Numbered from the stretch's first letter, positions 24,802 through 33,314 are shown. The stretch is DNA of 64,000 nt from Roseomonas alba (GCF_019430885.1 NZ_JAHYBZ010000004.1:248001-312000); one strand, 5' to 3'. Numbers and translations are program-made. Notes: generated by a model from the letters alone, not told the origin.

Positions 24802-25914
24802 ATGCCCTCACCGTCCCTGAACCGCTCGGCCGTTTCGCGGCGCCATCTCTTCGCCCTGCTCGGCGCCGGCGCCGGCCTCGCCGCCATGCGCCCCGGCCCC
24901 GCCAGCGCGGCGCCGGCAATCGAGAAATCCCTGAAGGTCGGGACCGGGCTCTATGAGCTCGCCGTCAGCACGGTGAGCGACCTGGTGCATGTCGCCGCGG
25001 TCGGCCCGCGCGGCGCCAATGCCGCGAAGATCCTCGGCCTCGACCTGCGCACGCTCGAGACCCGGCAGACGATCGAACTCGGCGAGGATGCGGCCTTCGG
25101 CCTCACCGCAAACAACCGGCGCGGCCTGCTGCTCGCGACCGGCACGCGCTCGGGCGCGCTCAAGATCATCGACGTACGCACCGGCACGGTGCGCGCGAGG
25201 CTGACCGAGGGCGAGCAGTCCCATTTGCGCGAGGTCGTGGCCGACGAAGCCCGTGACCGCGCCTTCGCCACCTCCTTCGGCGCGCGGGACCGGCCGAGCG
25301 CAATCTGGGTGGCGGACACGGCCGGCGACCGCATCGCGAACGTCATCACCGAGGGGCTTGAGGGCGGCATCACCGGCATCGCCTTCGACGCGGCCAATGA
25401 CCGGCTTTTCGCCACCGCGCTCACCTCGAACGAGGTCGTCGAGGTCAGCCTGGCGCGCAATGCGGGCGTCCGCCGCTTCCCCTCGGGCGGCGAGGGCGCG
25501 GTCAACATCGCCTTCGATCCCGCGAGCGGCCGGCTTTTCGTCGCCAACCTGCGCAGCGGCACGCTGACCGTGCTCAACGCCGCCTCGGGCGAGGTGGTGA
25601 AGTCGATCGCGACGGGGGAAGGCGCGCTCGGCGTGGCGCTCTCCGGGGACGGCGCCATCGCCTATGTCGCGAATCGCGGCGCCGGCACGACCAGCATCGT
25701 CGACCTGCGCAGCCTGACGGTGACCGCGAATCTCGCGACCGGCACGCATCCGAACACCGTCGCGGTCGATAAGCGGAGCGGGCTCGCCTACGTCTCGAAC
25801 AAGGCGCGGATGCCACCGCGCGGCCCGCGCCCGGCAGCCGGCAGCCCGCCACCACCGCCGCCCGCGCCGATCGACGATCCCAACGGCGACACGGTCAGCA
25901 TCATCCGTCCCTGA
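24802..25914 (+). CDS. YncE-like seven-bladed beta-propeller protein (YVTN repeats), exported
   Basis: A 370-residue secreted protein. The signal peptide carries a twin-arginine-like SRRHLFALLG start and ends near ASAAP (residue 38). The body is built of YVTN/NHL-type repeats, e.g. AIAYVANRGAGTTSIVDLRSL, RLFVANLRSGTLTVLNAASG and GLAYVSNKAR, which should fold as a beta-propeller. A proline-rich loop (about residues 335-358) interrupts the last blade. E. coli yncE is known to be Fur-repressed, and Fur-like sites precede this gene too. Its ligand is unknown. ATG 24802 is chosen because GAGGAAGG lies seven bases upstream; the longer frame from 24742 runs through the operator region. Confidence 0.8.
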   Translation: MPSPSLNRSAVSRRHLFALLGAGAGLAAMRPGPASAAPAIEKSLKVGTGLYELAVSTVSDLVHVAAVGPRGANAAKILGLDLRTLETRQTIELGEDAAFGLTANNRRGLLLATGTRSGALKIIDVRTGTVRARLTEGEQSHLREVVADEARDRAFATSFGARDRPSAIWVADTAGDRIANVITEGLEGGITGIAFDAANDRLFATALTSNEVVEVSLARNAGVRRFPSGGEGAVNIAFDPASGRLFVANLRSGTLTVLNAASGEVVKSIATGEGALGVALSGDGAIAYVANRGAGTTSIVDLRSLTVTANLATGTHPNTVAVDKRSGLAYVSNKARMPPRGPRPAAGSPPPPPPAPIDDPNGDTVSIIRP

Positions 25915-25934
25915 GCCGCCCGCCTGCGGTCCTT

Positions 25935-25960
25935 GCCCGGCAGCATCCGCGCTGCCGGGC
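25935..25960. terminator. Hairpin between convergent genes
   Basis: A perfect 10-bp stem GCCCGGCAGC/GCTGCCGGGC with a 6-base loop lies just after the YncE-like stop and 70 bases after the end of the opposing SDR gene. There is no U-tract, so it may be a stem that stops or protects both convergent transcripts rather than a classic intrinsic terminator. Confidence 0.5.
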
Positions 25961-26029
25961 CTCGCCCCGACTCAGAGTCCGTCCGGAGATTCCGGAACCG
26001 CGCCACATGCCGCGTTTCCAGACAGGCTC

Positions 26030-26821
26030 TCACAGCAGCCCGCGCGCGATCCCGCCATCGACGTTCACCGTCTGCCCGGTCACATAGCCGGCGCGCGGGC
26101 TCGACAGCCACACCACCATGGCCGCGATCTCCTCCGGCGTGCCGAAGCGGCCGATCGGAATTTCATGAGCGAATTCGGCGATGATTTCCTCGAAGGGCAC
26201 GCCGCGTTCCGCCGCCATCTTCGTCGCGCGGTCGGTCCACAGCCGCGTCAGCGTCCGCCCAGGCGCGACGCAGTTCACGCGGATGCCCTCGGCCGCGTAT
26301 TCGCCGGCGAGGGTCTTGGTCAGCCCCAGCAGTCCCGCCTTGTGAACGTTGGACACGATCTGGTTGGGATAGGGCATGCGCGACGCGGCCGCCCCCAGCA
26401 GCACGACCGACGGTGCCGCGCCTTGGCGCAGCAACGGCAACGCCGCGCGCACCACCCGCACGGCGGACAGCACGTTGAACTGGTAGTTGCCCATCCAGTC
26501 GGCGTCGGTGAGCGCCTCGAAGCCCGAGCGGATCGACCCGCCCACCGCATCGACCAGCGCGTCGAGCGCACCCCAGCGCGACGCGACCTCCGCCAACAGG
26601 CGATCAGCCGCACCTTCGGCGGTGATGTCCGCCACCGCCGTTGCCGGCCGGCGTCCGGTCTGCGCCGCGATGCGGTCCGCCGCCGCCGCGATCCCGGCCT
26701 GGTCGCGGGAGGCGATCATCACCTCCGCCCCCTCCCCCGCCAGCACTTCCGCCGTCGCGAATCCGATGCCGGCGGAGGCACCGACCACCAGCACCCGCCG
26801 CCCCGCATAGCCGAGATCCAT
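26030..26821 (-). CDS. Divergent short-chain dehydrogenase/reductase (SDR) lacking the catalytic Tyr
   Basis: A 263-residue SDR with a normal nucleotide-binding motif GASAGIG (residues 14-20), DITAEG acidic loop, and C-terminal GYVTGQTVNVDGG. At the Tyr-x-x-x-Lys position it has Ser157-Asn-Val-His-Lys161, so the catalytic Tyr is replaced by Ser while Lys remains. The expected Ser before it is also changed (LLGAAASRM). It belongs to the FabG-like group annotated as 3-oxoacyl reductases, but the chemistry may differ. The gene at 53217 has the same variation at the same residue numbers. It sits after the NCS2 permease gene on the same strand. Confidence 0.85.
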   Translation of the reverse strand: MDLGYAGRRVLVVGASAGIGFATAEVLAGEGAEVMIASRDQAGIAAAADRIAAQTGRRPATAVADITAEGAADRLLAEVASRWGALDALVDAVGGSIRSGFEALTDADWMGNYQFNVLSAVRVVRAALPLLRQGAAPSVVLLGAAASRMPYPNQIVSNVHKAGLLGLTKTLAGEYAAEGIRVNCVAPGRTLTRLWTDRATKMAAERGVPFEEIIAEFAHEIPIGRFGTPEEIAAMVVWLSSPRAGYVTGQTVNVDGGIARGLL

Positions 26822-26842
26822 CGCGCTTCCCCCGTCTCGTGT

Positions 26843-28606
26843 TCAGTCCCGGAATTCGATGCGCAGCTCCTGCCCCTCGGCCGTGCTGCGCGTGCTGTGG
26901 CTCGTCGTCTCGCGCAGCGCGAGCCACAGCGAGACCGCTTCCATGGCATCGCCCCCGGCCTCGATGTCGTCCAGCGCCGGCCGCCGCGCCGGCTTCGGCA
27001 AGGGCTGGCCGCGGAAGGTGATGGTCAGCGCCACCGCTTCCTCGAGCTGCGTCGCCGTTACCGTCATGCTCGACAGGCCGCGGCCGGCCAGCAGGTCGCC
27101 GAGTTCGGCGAGCGCATGGTGCATCTTGCGCACCGTCTCGGGCCGCAGCCCCCAGGCGCCGCCGATGGCATGCGCGCTGTCCTGCAATTCATCGCCCATG
27201 CCGGACCAGAAGCGTTGCTCGAAACGCTGCACGCGCTTGACCAGCGGCAGGGTGACCAGGTTGGCGAGGAAGGCCACCAGCGCCGCCATGGCCAACGGCG
27301 CGGCCAAGGGAGGCATGGCGGTCGCGAAGAAGCGCGGGGCCGTCAGCACCGCGAGCCCCGCCGTCAGCCCCAGCCCCGCCACCACGGTGCGCCGCGTGTC
27401 GAGGCTGCGCAGCACCACCATCGCGCAGCCCTGCGCCATCATGAATCCGGCGACATAGAGCAGCATCGCCGCCTGCACCGGCGCCGGCACCAGGATGAAC
27501 AGCGCCACCGCCTTGGGGCAGAAGGCAAGAAGGAACAGGACCGCGGATCCCGCCCAGGCGATGCCGCGGGCGAAGGATCGCGTCGCGATCGACAGCGCCG
27601 CGCAGGAGGCCGACGCCCCGCCCGGCAGCGCGCCCACCGCCCCGGTCAGCGCCACGGCCAGGCCATGGGCAAGGATGCCACGGCGGATCGGCCCCGGATC
27701 GGCCCGCGTCCACCCGCCATCGGTCGCCCGCTGGAAGGCGACGAGCACGCCGACCGTCGAGGCCAGGGTCGGCACGAGCGTCAGCAGGAAGCCCAGCAAT
27801 TGACCGCGGTCGAAATGGAAGTCCGGCACCGCCGCGGGCCGCGGCAGCGCAAACCAGGGGGCGGACACCAGCAGGTCATGCGCCCCGTCCGGAGCCATGC
27901 CGAGGGCCAGCGAGACAACCGTGCCGACCGCCGCGCCGATCAGGACGGCATAGGGGGCGAAGCGCGACCGCCGCACCGCGACCGCGACCATCACGGCGAA
28001 GGCGCCGAAGGCGACGAGCGAACCGGGCAGCGCATCCCGCGGGGAGGCCGGATCGACATGCACAAGCGTCATCATCGCCGGCAACAGGGATGCGCCCACC
28101 ATGAAGACCACGACGCCCGTCACCTCGGTCGGCAGCAGCGCCGTCAGCCGCCGCGTCAGCGGCGAGAACAGCATCGCGACCAGGCCGGTGATCACCACCA
28201 TCGCCGCAACCTGCCCCAGCGTCGCGCCCTGCGAGGCCGCCAGCAGCATCGGCGCCAGCAGCGTCGCCGAGGGCGCCGCGACGATCGGATAGCCTGAGCC
28301 GAATGGCCCCCGCGTCAGCCCCTGGAGCGCGGCGTAGAGCGCGAGCCCCATCAGAGACAGGCACAGCAGGTTGGTCGCATCGAGCTGCGTGCCGCCGAAG
28401 GCCGCGGCGGCGATGCCCGGCAGCAGGAAATAGATGGATTGCAGTCCGATCTGCTGGCTGGCGAGGGCGAAGGCGCGCCCCGACGGCACCTTGTCGTTCA
28501 GCCCCAGCACCACATCGGGCACATGGGTCGGCACGCGGTCCCCGCGCCGGCCGATCAGCGTGCCCCAGAATCCCTCGACCCGGCCGCTGCCGGCTTCGGC
28601 GCTCAT
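26843..28606 (-). CDS. NCS2 xanthine/uracil-type permease with C-terminal soluble domain
   Basis: A 587-residue protein. Residues 40-460 form a nucleobase:cation symporter-2 membrane domain, with SQQIGLQSIYFLLPG at helix 1 and GSGYPIVAAPSATLLAP in the middle. The usual QNxGxxxxT motif is present only loosely (LASTVGVLVAFQRATDGG), so the purine specificity is uncertain. After the last helix there is an unusual soluble tail of about 125 residues (MHHALAELGDLLAGRGLSSM and later LTITFRG) that resembles a degenerate histidine-kinase-type ATPase fold. Its stop lies 21 bases from the SDR gene, and its start overlaps the metallophosphoesterase end. Confidence 0.78.
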   Translation of the reverse strand: MSAEAGSGRVEGFWGTLIGRRGDRVPTHVPDVVLGLNDKVPSGRAFALASQQIGLQSIYFLLPGIAAAAFGGTQLDATNLLCLSLMGLALYAALQGLTRGPFGSGYPIVAAPSATLLAPMLLAASQGATLGQVAAMVVITGLVAMLFSPLTRRLTALLPTEVTGVVVFMVGASLLPAMMTLVHVDPASPRDALPGSLVAFGAFAVMVAVAVRRSRFAPYAVLIGAAVGTVVSLALGMAPDGAHDLLVSAPWFALPRPAAVPDFHFDRGQLLGFLLTLVPTLASTVGVLVAFQRATDGGWTRADPGPIRRGILAHGLAVALTGAVGALPGGASASCAALSIATRSFARGIAWAGSAVLFLLAFCPKAVALFILVPAPVQAAMLLYVAGFMMAQGCAMVVLRSLDTRRTVVAGLGLTAGLAVLTAPRFFATAMPPLAAPLAMAALVAFLANLVTLPLVKRVQRFEQRFWSGMGDELQDSAHAIGGAWGLRPETVRKMHHALAELGDLLAGRGLSSMTVTATQLEEAVALTITFRGQPLPKPARRPALDDIEAGGDAMEAVSLWLALRETTSHSTRSTAEGQELRIEFRD

Positions 28607-29424
28607 GGCGTGGGCATGGTGTGGGCGAGACTGCCTCCGAGGCGCAACGGCTCCGCACGGCGGGCGAGGCCGGTGGCGTCGTCCGTCTCGACGAACAGGC
28701 CGCAGAGCGTCGCCTCGCCCTCCGCCGGCGCCAGGCGTTCGGCCGGGACCTTGCGCCAGAAGCGCAGGGAGGCCCCACCCTTCTGCATGCCGATCACACT
28801 GTCATAATCGCCGCACATCCCGGCATCGGTCTGATAGGCGGTGCCGCCGGCTAGGATCCGATGATCGGCTGACGGCACATGGGTATGCGTCCCGATCACC
28901 AGCGAGGCGCGGCCATCGAAGGAATGGGCCATGGCCTGCTTCTCGGAGGTCGCTTCGGCATGGATGTCGATCACCACGGCCTGGACGCTGCCCTGCGCGC
29001 CGAGCGTGTGCTTTGCGAGTTCCGCCTGCACCGCGCGGAAGGGATCGTCGAGCGGTTCCATGAACAGCCGCCCCATCGCCTGGATCACCAGGGCGCGACG
29101 CCCGCCCGGGACCTCGACCACCGTCGCGCCGCGGCCCGGCGTGCCGGGGGCGTAATTCATCGGGCGGATCAGACGCGGTTCGGATTCGATGAAGGGGATG
29201 ATCTCCTTGCGGTCCCAGGCATGGTTGCCGAGCGTCAGCACATCCGCCCCGGCGGCGAACAGCGCACGCGCCATGTCGGGCGCGAGGCCGAAGCCGTGCG
29301 AGGCGTTCTCCCCGTTCACCACCACCAGGTCGAGTTGCAGGTCGCGGCGCAGCGCGGGCAGCGCGGCTTCCACCGCGTCGCGTCCGGACCGCCCGACGAT
29401 GTCACCGAGGAAGAGGAGCCTCAC
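28603..29424 (-). CDS. ymdB: YmdB-family metallophosphoesterase
   Basis: A 273-residue protein of the YmdB (TIGR00282) family of calcineurin-like phosphoesterases. Metal ligands are visible in FLGDIVGRSGR (Asp), VVNGENASHGFG (Asn/Glu), LTLGNHAWD (Asn, His) and GTHTHVPSAD (two His). In Bacillus the relative hydrolyses cyclic nucleotides such as cAMP, and it affects RNA turnover; the role in alphaproteobacteria is not known. The ATG overlaps the cyclo-ligase stop (29421-29424), so the two are co-translated. Confidence 0.88.
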   Translation of the reverse strand: MRLLFLGDIVGRSGRDAVEAALPALRRDLQLDLVVVNGENASHGFGLAPDMARALFAAGADVLTLGNHAWDRKEIIPFIESEPRLIRPMNYAPGTPGRGATVVEVPGGRRALVIQAMGRLFMEPLDDPFRAVQAELAKHTLGAQGSVQAVVIDIHAEATSEKQAMAHSFDGRASLVIGTHTHVPSADHRILAGGTAYQTDAGMCGDYDSVIGMQKGGASLRFWRKVPAERLAPAEGEATLCGLFVETDDATGLARRAEPLRLGGSLAHTMPTP

Positions 29425-30017
29425 GAGCCCCGGCCGCAGATCACGACGCCATTCTCCGTCGCCACGCGGCCGAGCCGGATATCGGTCGGGCCCGCGGGCA
29501 CTCCCGGAGGTTCCTGCATCTCCTGTGCCGCATAGGCAACCCCGATCGCGGTCGCCTGCGGCAGGGCGGCGAGGGTCCGATCGTAGTAGCCGCCGCCATA
29601 ACCGAGCCGCCGGCCGGAGCGGTCGAAGGCGAGCAGCGGGACGAAGAGCCAGTCGGGCGTCACGTCATGGCCCGTCGCGGGATGGCGGGTGCCCATGGGG
29701 CCGTGCGCGAGCGGATCTCCCGCCGCCCAGCGCCGGAAATGCAGCGGCTGGCCGCGCTTCGGCGTGACCGGCAGGCAGAGCTTCTGGCCGCGCTCCGCCA
29801 GGGCGTGCAGCAGCGGCTTCACATCAATCTCGGGCCCCATGGGCCAGAACAAGGCGACCATGGCCGATGGCGGCGGCGGGCAATCGCGCAGCACCACCGA
29901 GGCAAGCGCCTCGCCCTTCCCGGCCGGATCAACCGTCGCGCGCCGCGCCAGCGCCAGGCGCCGTGCCTCGGCCTTCAGTTCGGCAAGCAGGACGTCGCAG
30001 TAGGGAGCATCACTCAT
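29421..30017 (-). CDS. fau: 5-formyltetrahydrofolate cyclo-ligase
   Basis: A 198-residue enzyme that uses ATP to convert 5-formyl-THF to 5,10-methenyl-THF in one-carbon metabolism. The family signature is the phosphate-binding GRRLGYGGGYYDRTL near residues 144-158, with PLLAFDRSG just before; the N-terminal Lys/Arg pattern LKAEARRLALARR also fits. In many proteobacteria this gene lies downstream of zapA and 6S RNA, as it does here (same strand, with a 500-base gap containing repeats and the RNA candidate). Confidence 0.92.
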   Translation of the reverse strand: MSDAPYCDVLLAELKAEARRLALARRATVDPAGKGEALASVVLRDCPPPPSAMVALFWPMGPEIDVKPLLHALAERGQKLCLPVTPKRGQPLHFRRWAAGDPLAHGPMGTRHPATGHDVTPDWLFVPLLAFDRSGRRLGYGGGYYDRTLAALPQATAIGVAYAAQEMQEPPGVPAGPTDIRLGRVATENGVVICGRGS

Positions 30018-30049
30018 CGGGCCACCCTACCCTGCCCCCGCGCGCCCGA

Positions 30050-30345
30050 AAAACGGATCGCAGCGCTGCCGCGATGCGCGAGCGCACAGACCGACCACGG
30101 CACAGGGCGGCACAATGCGCCGGACGAAATCCAGGCCGGCAGCAGGGTCTGGTGTACCGAAAGCGGATCGCCGCCGAGCCGCGATCCGGGAGCGCACAGC
30201 GCGACCGCGCTCAGGCCGACAGCGGCGCCCGGCCGACCAGCGCGGGGCGCGAAAGCCAAGCCGGCGGATGCCGGCGCTGGCGTCCGAGGCACAAAAAACC
30301 AGCCAGCGGCCGGCACCAAGAACGCCCGCTGCAAAGCTGGCACTG
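30050..30345. repeat. Family B intergenic repeat, two tandem units
   Basis: Two units of about 120 bases occur one after the other. Each begins with a hairpin around CGGATCGC...GCGAT, followed by a GAGCGCACAG...GACC block (first unit from about 30050, second from about 30165). The second contains GGGAGCGCACAGCGCGACC at 30188, identical to a stretch at 43122. A perfect stem CGGATCGC/GCGATCCG is present in unit 2 (about 30169-30188). The region is non-coding and lies between the formyl-THF cyclo-ligase gene and the 6S RNA candidate. Confidence 0.7.
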
Positions 30346-30379
30346 AACGTGAAGTGCGGAGCCACCATGGCCGCTGGCG

Positions 30380-30518
30380 TCTCATCCTCCCAAGGCCTGC
30401 TAATGCAGGTGGGCGCCGGGTGCCCGGACCACGATCCGGACAGAGCCAGCTCCCGGAGGATGCTTATTGGCCCCGGGGATGAATTGCCTGGCGCACCGGG
30501 CAGCTCCGCAGGAGATAC
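30380..30518 (-). ncRNA. ssrS: 6S RNA candidate (ssrS)
   Basis: The gap between zapA and the formyl-THF cyclo-ligase gene on the minus strand is the standard 6S RNA location. Just after the zapA stop the minus strand folds as a long rod: ATCTCC near the 5' end can pair with GGAGGAT near the 3' end, GGTGCGCC pairs with GGCGCCCACC (with a bulge), CTGC pairs with GCAG, and an internal hairpin TCCGG...CCGGA lies in the middle. Unpaired stretches around CAATTCATC could be the open-promoter mimic. Ends are approximate; a covariance search was not possible here. Confidence 0.6.
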
Positions 30519-30863
30519 CTAGGCGCGCTCCAGGGTCGCCGCAATGCCCTCGATCGCTTCGGCGAGCGCATTCAGCCGGTCGGCGAGGTCGTAGTCGGGC
30601 GACGGCGCAACGGGCGGTGCGGCGGGAACGGCGCCGCCGGCGCGCATCGCGCTGTTCTCGGCCTGGAGATCCGAGGTCTCGTCGGCCAGTTGCAGGGCGG
30701 CGAGCAGCAGCATGCGGGTCTCGCCGAACTGCATGCCCATGGCTTTGAGCGCGCCGATGCGCTTGTCGACCTCGGCGGCCATGTTGGTCAGGTGGCGTTC
30801 CTGGCCGTCCTGGCAGGCGACGGGGTGGGAGTAGCCGCCGACGCGGACCGTGACCTGTGCCAT
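30519..30863 (-). CDS. zapA: Cell division protein ZapA
   Basis: A 114-residue ZapA protein: N-terminal VTVRVGGYSHPVAC strand region, then the HLTNMAAEVDKRI helix and a C-terminal coiled-coil (LAALQLADETSDLQAENSAM). It binds FtsZ and promotes Z-ring bundling at midcell. It carries an Ala/Pro-rich linker (residues 77-90) and a short final helix, as in other alphaproteobacteria. The start overlaps the end of the following small coiled-coil gene by one base, so the pair is an operon. Confidence 0.92.
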   Translation of the reverse strand: MAQVTVRVGGYSHPVACQDGQERHLTNMAAEVDKRIGALKAMGMQFGETRMLLLAALQLADETSDLQAENSAMRAGGAVPAAPPVAPSPDYDLADRLNALAEAIEGIAATLERA

Positions 30864-31081
30864 CAGCCCTCCTCACCCAGCACGCCGCGCAGTCGCGCGA
30901 TGGTTTCGTCGAGACGGGCAGCCAGAGCCGCCACGGCAGCCGGATCAACGCCCGGCGGGGTGGAGTCGCCCTCACCCCCGGCTGGTGCCGCCGGACGAGA
31001 CGCCGCAGCGCGTGTGAGCCTCTCGACCGCCGCTTCCAGCCGCTGGGTGGCTTCGGCCACCGGATCCACCGCCTCGCTCAA
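30863..31081 (-). CDS. Small coiled-coil protein upstream of zapA
   Basis: A 72-residue protein with two heptad-like helices (EATQRLEAAVERLTRAAA near the N-terminus and AAVAALAARLDETIARLRGVL at the end) joined by a Gly/Pro linker. It resembles the small DUF4164-type coiled-coil proteins often encoded immediately before zapA in alphaproteobacteria. Tight linkage to zapA (TGATG-type overlap) suggests a role in cell division, but no function is known to me. Confidence 0.7.
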   Translation of the reverse strand: MSEAVDPVAEATQRLEAAVERLTRAAASRPAAPAGGEGDSTPPGVDPAAVAALAARLDETIARLRGVLGEEG

Positions 31082-31172
31082 TCCGCCCCCTAGAACGGTT
31101 CGTGATTCACTTCCCCGCGATGGCTCGCAGGGCTAGGGAAAGGCTTGGCAGAGAGGGGCCTCGGGGTCAACG

Positions 31173-31631
31173 GTGACATCAGGTGTCAGCATGCCGGCCG
31201 TCGTGGTCCACGCTCTCGCCCAGGCCGAGGTGGCGCTGGCGGCGGCCGGGCCGGCGGGGGTGATGCTGCTCTCCGCGCCCGGCGCCGGCACCTTTGCCGG
31301 ACCGGCCTGGTTCCTCGCCCTGGCGGCCGAGGCGGCGCGGCGCCATCCCGGCAAGGCCTGGGTTGCGGCGCTGGACTGCGCCGATGCGCCGGGCGCCGCG
31401 CTCGCCGCCCTGCGGGCGGGCACGCGGATCGTCGTGCTGGCCGGTGCCTGCCCTTCCTTCCCCGCCGTCGCGGCCGCGGCTTCCGAGGCCGGCGCGACCC
31501 TGCTGCCCGCCCGCCCGGCGGCTCTTGACCTCGGCCGGCTCGACCTGCGCCGGCGCGATGACCTCGCGCGCATTGCCGCCTGGTTCGCCATGGAAGCGCC
31601 ACAGGGATCGGTGAAATCGCCTGCCCCGTGA
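31173..31631 (+). CDS. Hypothetical protein, Ala-rich
   Basis: A 152-residue alanine-rich protein with a predicted alternating strand-helix pattern (VMLLSAPGAGTFAGPAWFL, KAWVAALDCADAPGAAL, TRIVVLAGACPSF), perhaps a Rossmann-like fold. I do not recognise a family. It precedes the aldolase gene by 64 bases on the same strand. GTG 31173 or ATG 31191 may start it; AGGTG is placed for the latter. Codon usage matches its neighbours, which supports real coding. Confidence 0.6.
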   Translation: MTSGVSMPAVVVHALAQAEVALAAAGPAGVMLLSAPGAGTFAGPAWFLALAAEAARRHPGKAWVAALDCADAPGAALAALRAGTRIVVLAGACPSFPAVAAAASEAGATLLPARPAALDLGRLDLRRRDDLARIAAWFAMEAPQGSVKSPAP

Positions 31632-31695
31632 CAGAAACCGGCACCTGCGCTATCGCGCCGGGGTCGATCGGATGCCGTAGAAGGAACGCCGGACC

Positions 31696-32616
31696 ATGAA
31701 ACTGACCCGTCGCGTGAAGGAAATCCTCTCCTGGTATGAGAGCGACAACCCCGGGACCAAGGCGAACCTCGCCCGCATCCTGATGGAGGGAAAGCTCGGG
31801 GGCACCGGCAAGATGGTGATCCTGCCGGTCGACCAGGGCTTCGAGCATGGCCCGGCCCGTTCCTTCGCGCCGAACCCCGCCGCCTATGACCCGCACTACC
31901 ATTTCGAACTGGCGATCGAGGCCGGGCTCAACGCCTATGCCGCGCCGCTCGGCATGATCGAGGCGGGGGCTGCCTCCTTCGCCGGCTGCATTCCGACGAT
32001 CCTCAAGGTGAACAGCTCCAACAGCCTGTCCACCACCAAGGACCAGGCGGTGACCGGGTCGGTGTCCGACGCGCTGCGCCTGGGCTGCTCGGCCATCGGC
32101 TTCACCATCTATCCCGGCAGCGAATACCAGTTCGAGATGATGGAAGAGCTGCGCGAGCTCGCCGAGGAAGCGAAGGCGGCCGGCCTTGCCGTCGTCGTGT
32201 GGTCCTATCCGCGTGGCCCGATGCTCGACAAGGTGGGCGAGACCGCCTTCGACATCTGCGCCTATGCCGCGCACATGGCCGCCCTGCTCGGCGCCCACAT
32301 CATCAAGGTGAAGCCGCCGATGGAGCCGCTGTCGCTGGAGGCCGCGAAGAAGGTCTACATCGAGCGCAAGATCGACGCCTCCAGCCTCGCGGCCCGGGTG
32401 AAGCATGTGGTGCAGTCCTGCTTCAATGGCCGCCGCCTGGTGGTCTTCTCCGGCGGCGAGGCCAAGGGCACCGAGGCGCTGCTCGAAGAGGTGAAGGGCC
32501 TGCATGCCGGTGGCGCGAACGGGTCCATCGTCGGCCGCAACGCCTTCCAGCGGCCGAAGGAGGAAGCGCTGAAGCTGCTCGCCTCCATGATCGAGATCTA
32601 CAAGACCAAGCCGTAA
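31696..32616 (+). CDS. fbaB: Class I fructose-bisphosphate aldolase (FbaB/DhnA type)
   Basis: A 306-residue TIM-barrel aldolase of the archaeal-type class I family (FbaB/DhnA). Features include ILPVDQGFEHGP near residues 41-52, the Lys-containing AHIIKVKPP strand as the probable Schiff-base site, and the phosphate-binding VVFSGGEAKGTEALL and SIVGRNAFQRP near the C-terminus. It cleaves fructose-1,6-bisphosphate to two triose phosphates in glycolysis/gluconeogenesis. The ATG is 12 bases after a GAAGGAA-type Shine-Dalgarno, and an intrinsic terminator follows the stop. Confidence 0.92.
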   Translation: MKLTRRVKEILSWYESDNPGTKANLARILMEGKLGGTGKMVILPVDQGFEHGPARSFAPNPAAYDPHYHFELAIEAGLNAYAAPLGMIEAGAASFAGCIPTILKVNSSNSLSTTKDQAVTGSVSDALRLGCSAIGFTIYPGSEYQFEMMEELRELAEEAKAAGLAVVVWSYPRGPMLDKVGETAFDICAYAAHMAALLGAHIIKVKPPMEPLSLEAAKKVYIERKIDASSLAARVKHVVQSCFNGRRLVVFSGGEAKGTEALLEEVKGLHAGGANGSIVGRNAFQRPKEEALKLLASMIEIYKTKP

Positions 32617-32642
32617 GACGCCCCCGATCGGGCGTAGCGGCA

Positions 32643-32682
32643 GCGCCGCCGCGGGGGATGCCCCGCGGCGGCGCTTTTCTTT
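32643..32682 (+). terminator. Intrinsic terminator after the aldolase gene
   Basis: A perfect 14-bp stem GCGCCGCCGCGGGG/CCCCGCGGCGGCGC with a GATG loop is followed by TTTTCTTT. It lies 27 bases after the aldolase stop, and its T-tract abuts the last codon of the opposing acetyltransferase gene. Confidence 0.92.
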
Positions 32683-33314
32683 CAGATGACGACGTGCTCG
32701 CGCCAGTGGCGATGCAGAGCCGCGATATCGCCCTCGGTCATCAGCGGCATCGCCATGCCGATCTGCGCATCGGTCCAGTCCCACCAGCGCAGTTCGAGAA
32801 GCATGGCGCGTTCCGCCTCGGCGAAGCGGTAGCGGATGAGCCGCGCCGGATTGCCGCCCATGATGGCGTAGGGTTCGACATCGCGCGTCACCACCGCGCG
32901 TGCCCCGATCACGGCGCCGTCGCCGACCGTAACGCCGGGCATGACCATCGCCTCTGCCCCGATCCAGACATCATGGCCGATGACGGTGTCGCCGGCCGGG
33001 CGATAGCCATCCGCCGCGGCGGCGAAGACGGGCTGGTCCGGCACGTAGTGGAAGGGGAAGGTGCTCACCCAATCGAGGCGGTGGCCCTGGTTGCCGGCCA
33101 TGATGAAGCTCGCCCCGGTGCCGATCGAGCAGAAGCTGCCGATGACGAGCCGGTCCACCCCCGGATCGGGCGGCAGGTAGCGGGCGCAATCGTCGAAGCC
33201 ATGCCCGTGGTAGTAGCCGGAGTAGTAGCTGTGCCGCCCGACCACGATGTTGGGGTTGGTCACCTGACGCGACAGAGGAATGCCCTTGAAGGGGCTCTCG
33301 AAGACATTCTGCAT
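32682..33314 (-). CDS. Vat/CatB-type xenobiotic acetyltransferase (left-handed beta-helix)
   Basis: A 210-residue hexapeptide-repeat acetyltransferase. The repeats are seen in [37 protein letters not shown] and [14 protein letters not shown], and the catalytic His is in [14 protein letters not shown]. This matches the type B chloramphenicol/streptogramin acetyltransferase group (CatB, Vat), which uses acetyl-CoA. Many chromosomal members give weak or no drug resistance and their real substrates are unknown, so resistance should not be assumed. It converges with the aldolase gene. Confidence 0.87.
   Translation of the reverse strand: MQNVFESPFKGIPLSRQVTNPNIVVGRHSYYSGYYHGHGFDDCARYLPPDPGVDRLVIGSFCSIGTGASFIMAGNQGHRLDWVSTFPFHYVPDQPVFAAAADGYRPAGDTVIGHDVWIGAEAMVMPGVTVGDGAVIGARAVVTRDVEPYAIMGGNPARLIRYRFAEAERAMLLELRWWDWTDAQIGMAMPLMTEGDIAALHRHWREHVVI

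Noticed and set aside
26165-28297. 710-codon plus-strand ORF opposite the SDR and NCS2 permease
   Set aside because: Arg/His/Gln/Gly-rich shadow typical of high-GC antisense frames, crossing two genuine genes on the other strand.
30014-30380. ORFs drawn through the fau-6S gap
   Set aside because: Repetitive family B units; no Shine-Dalgarno and no recognisable protein.
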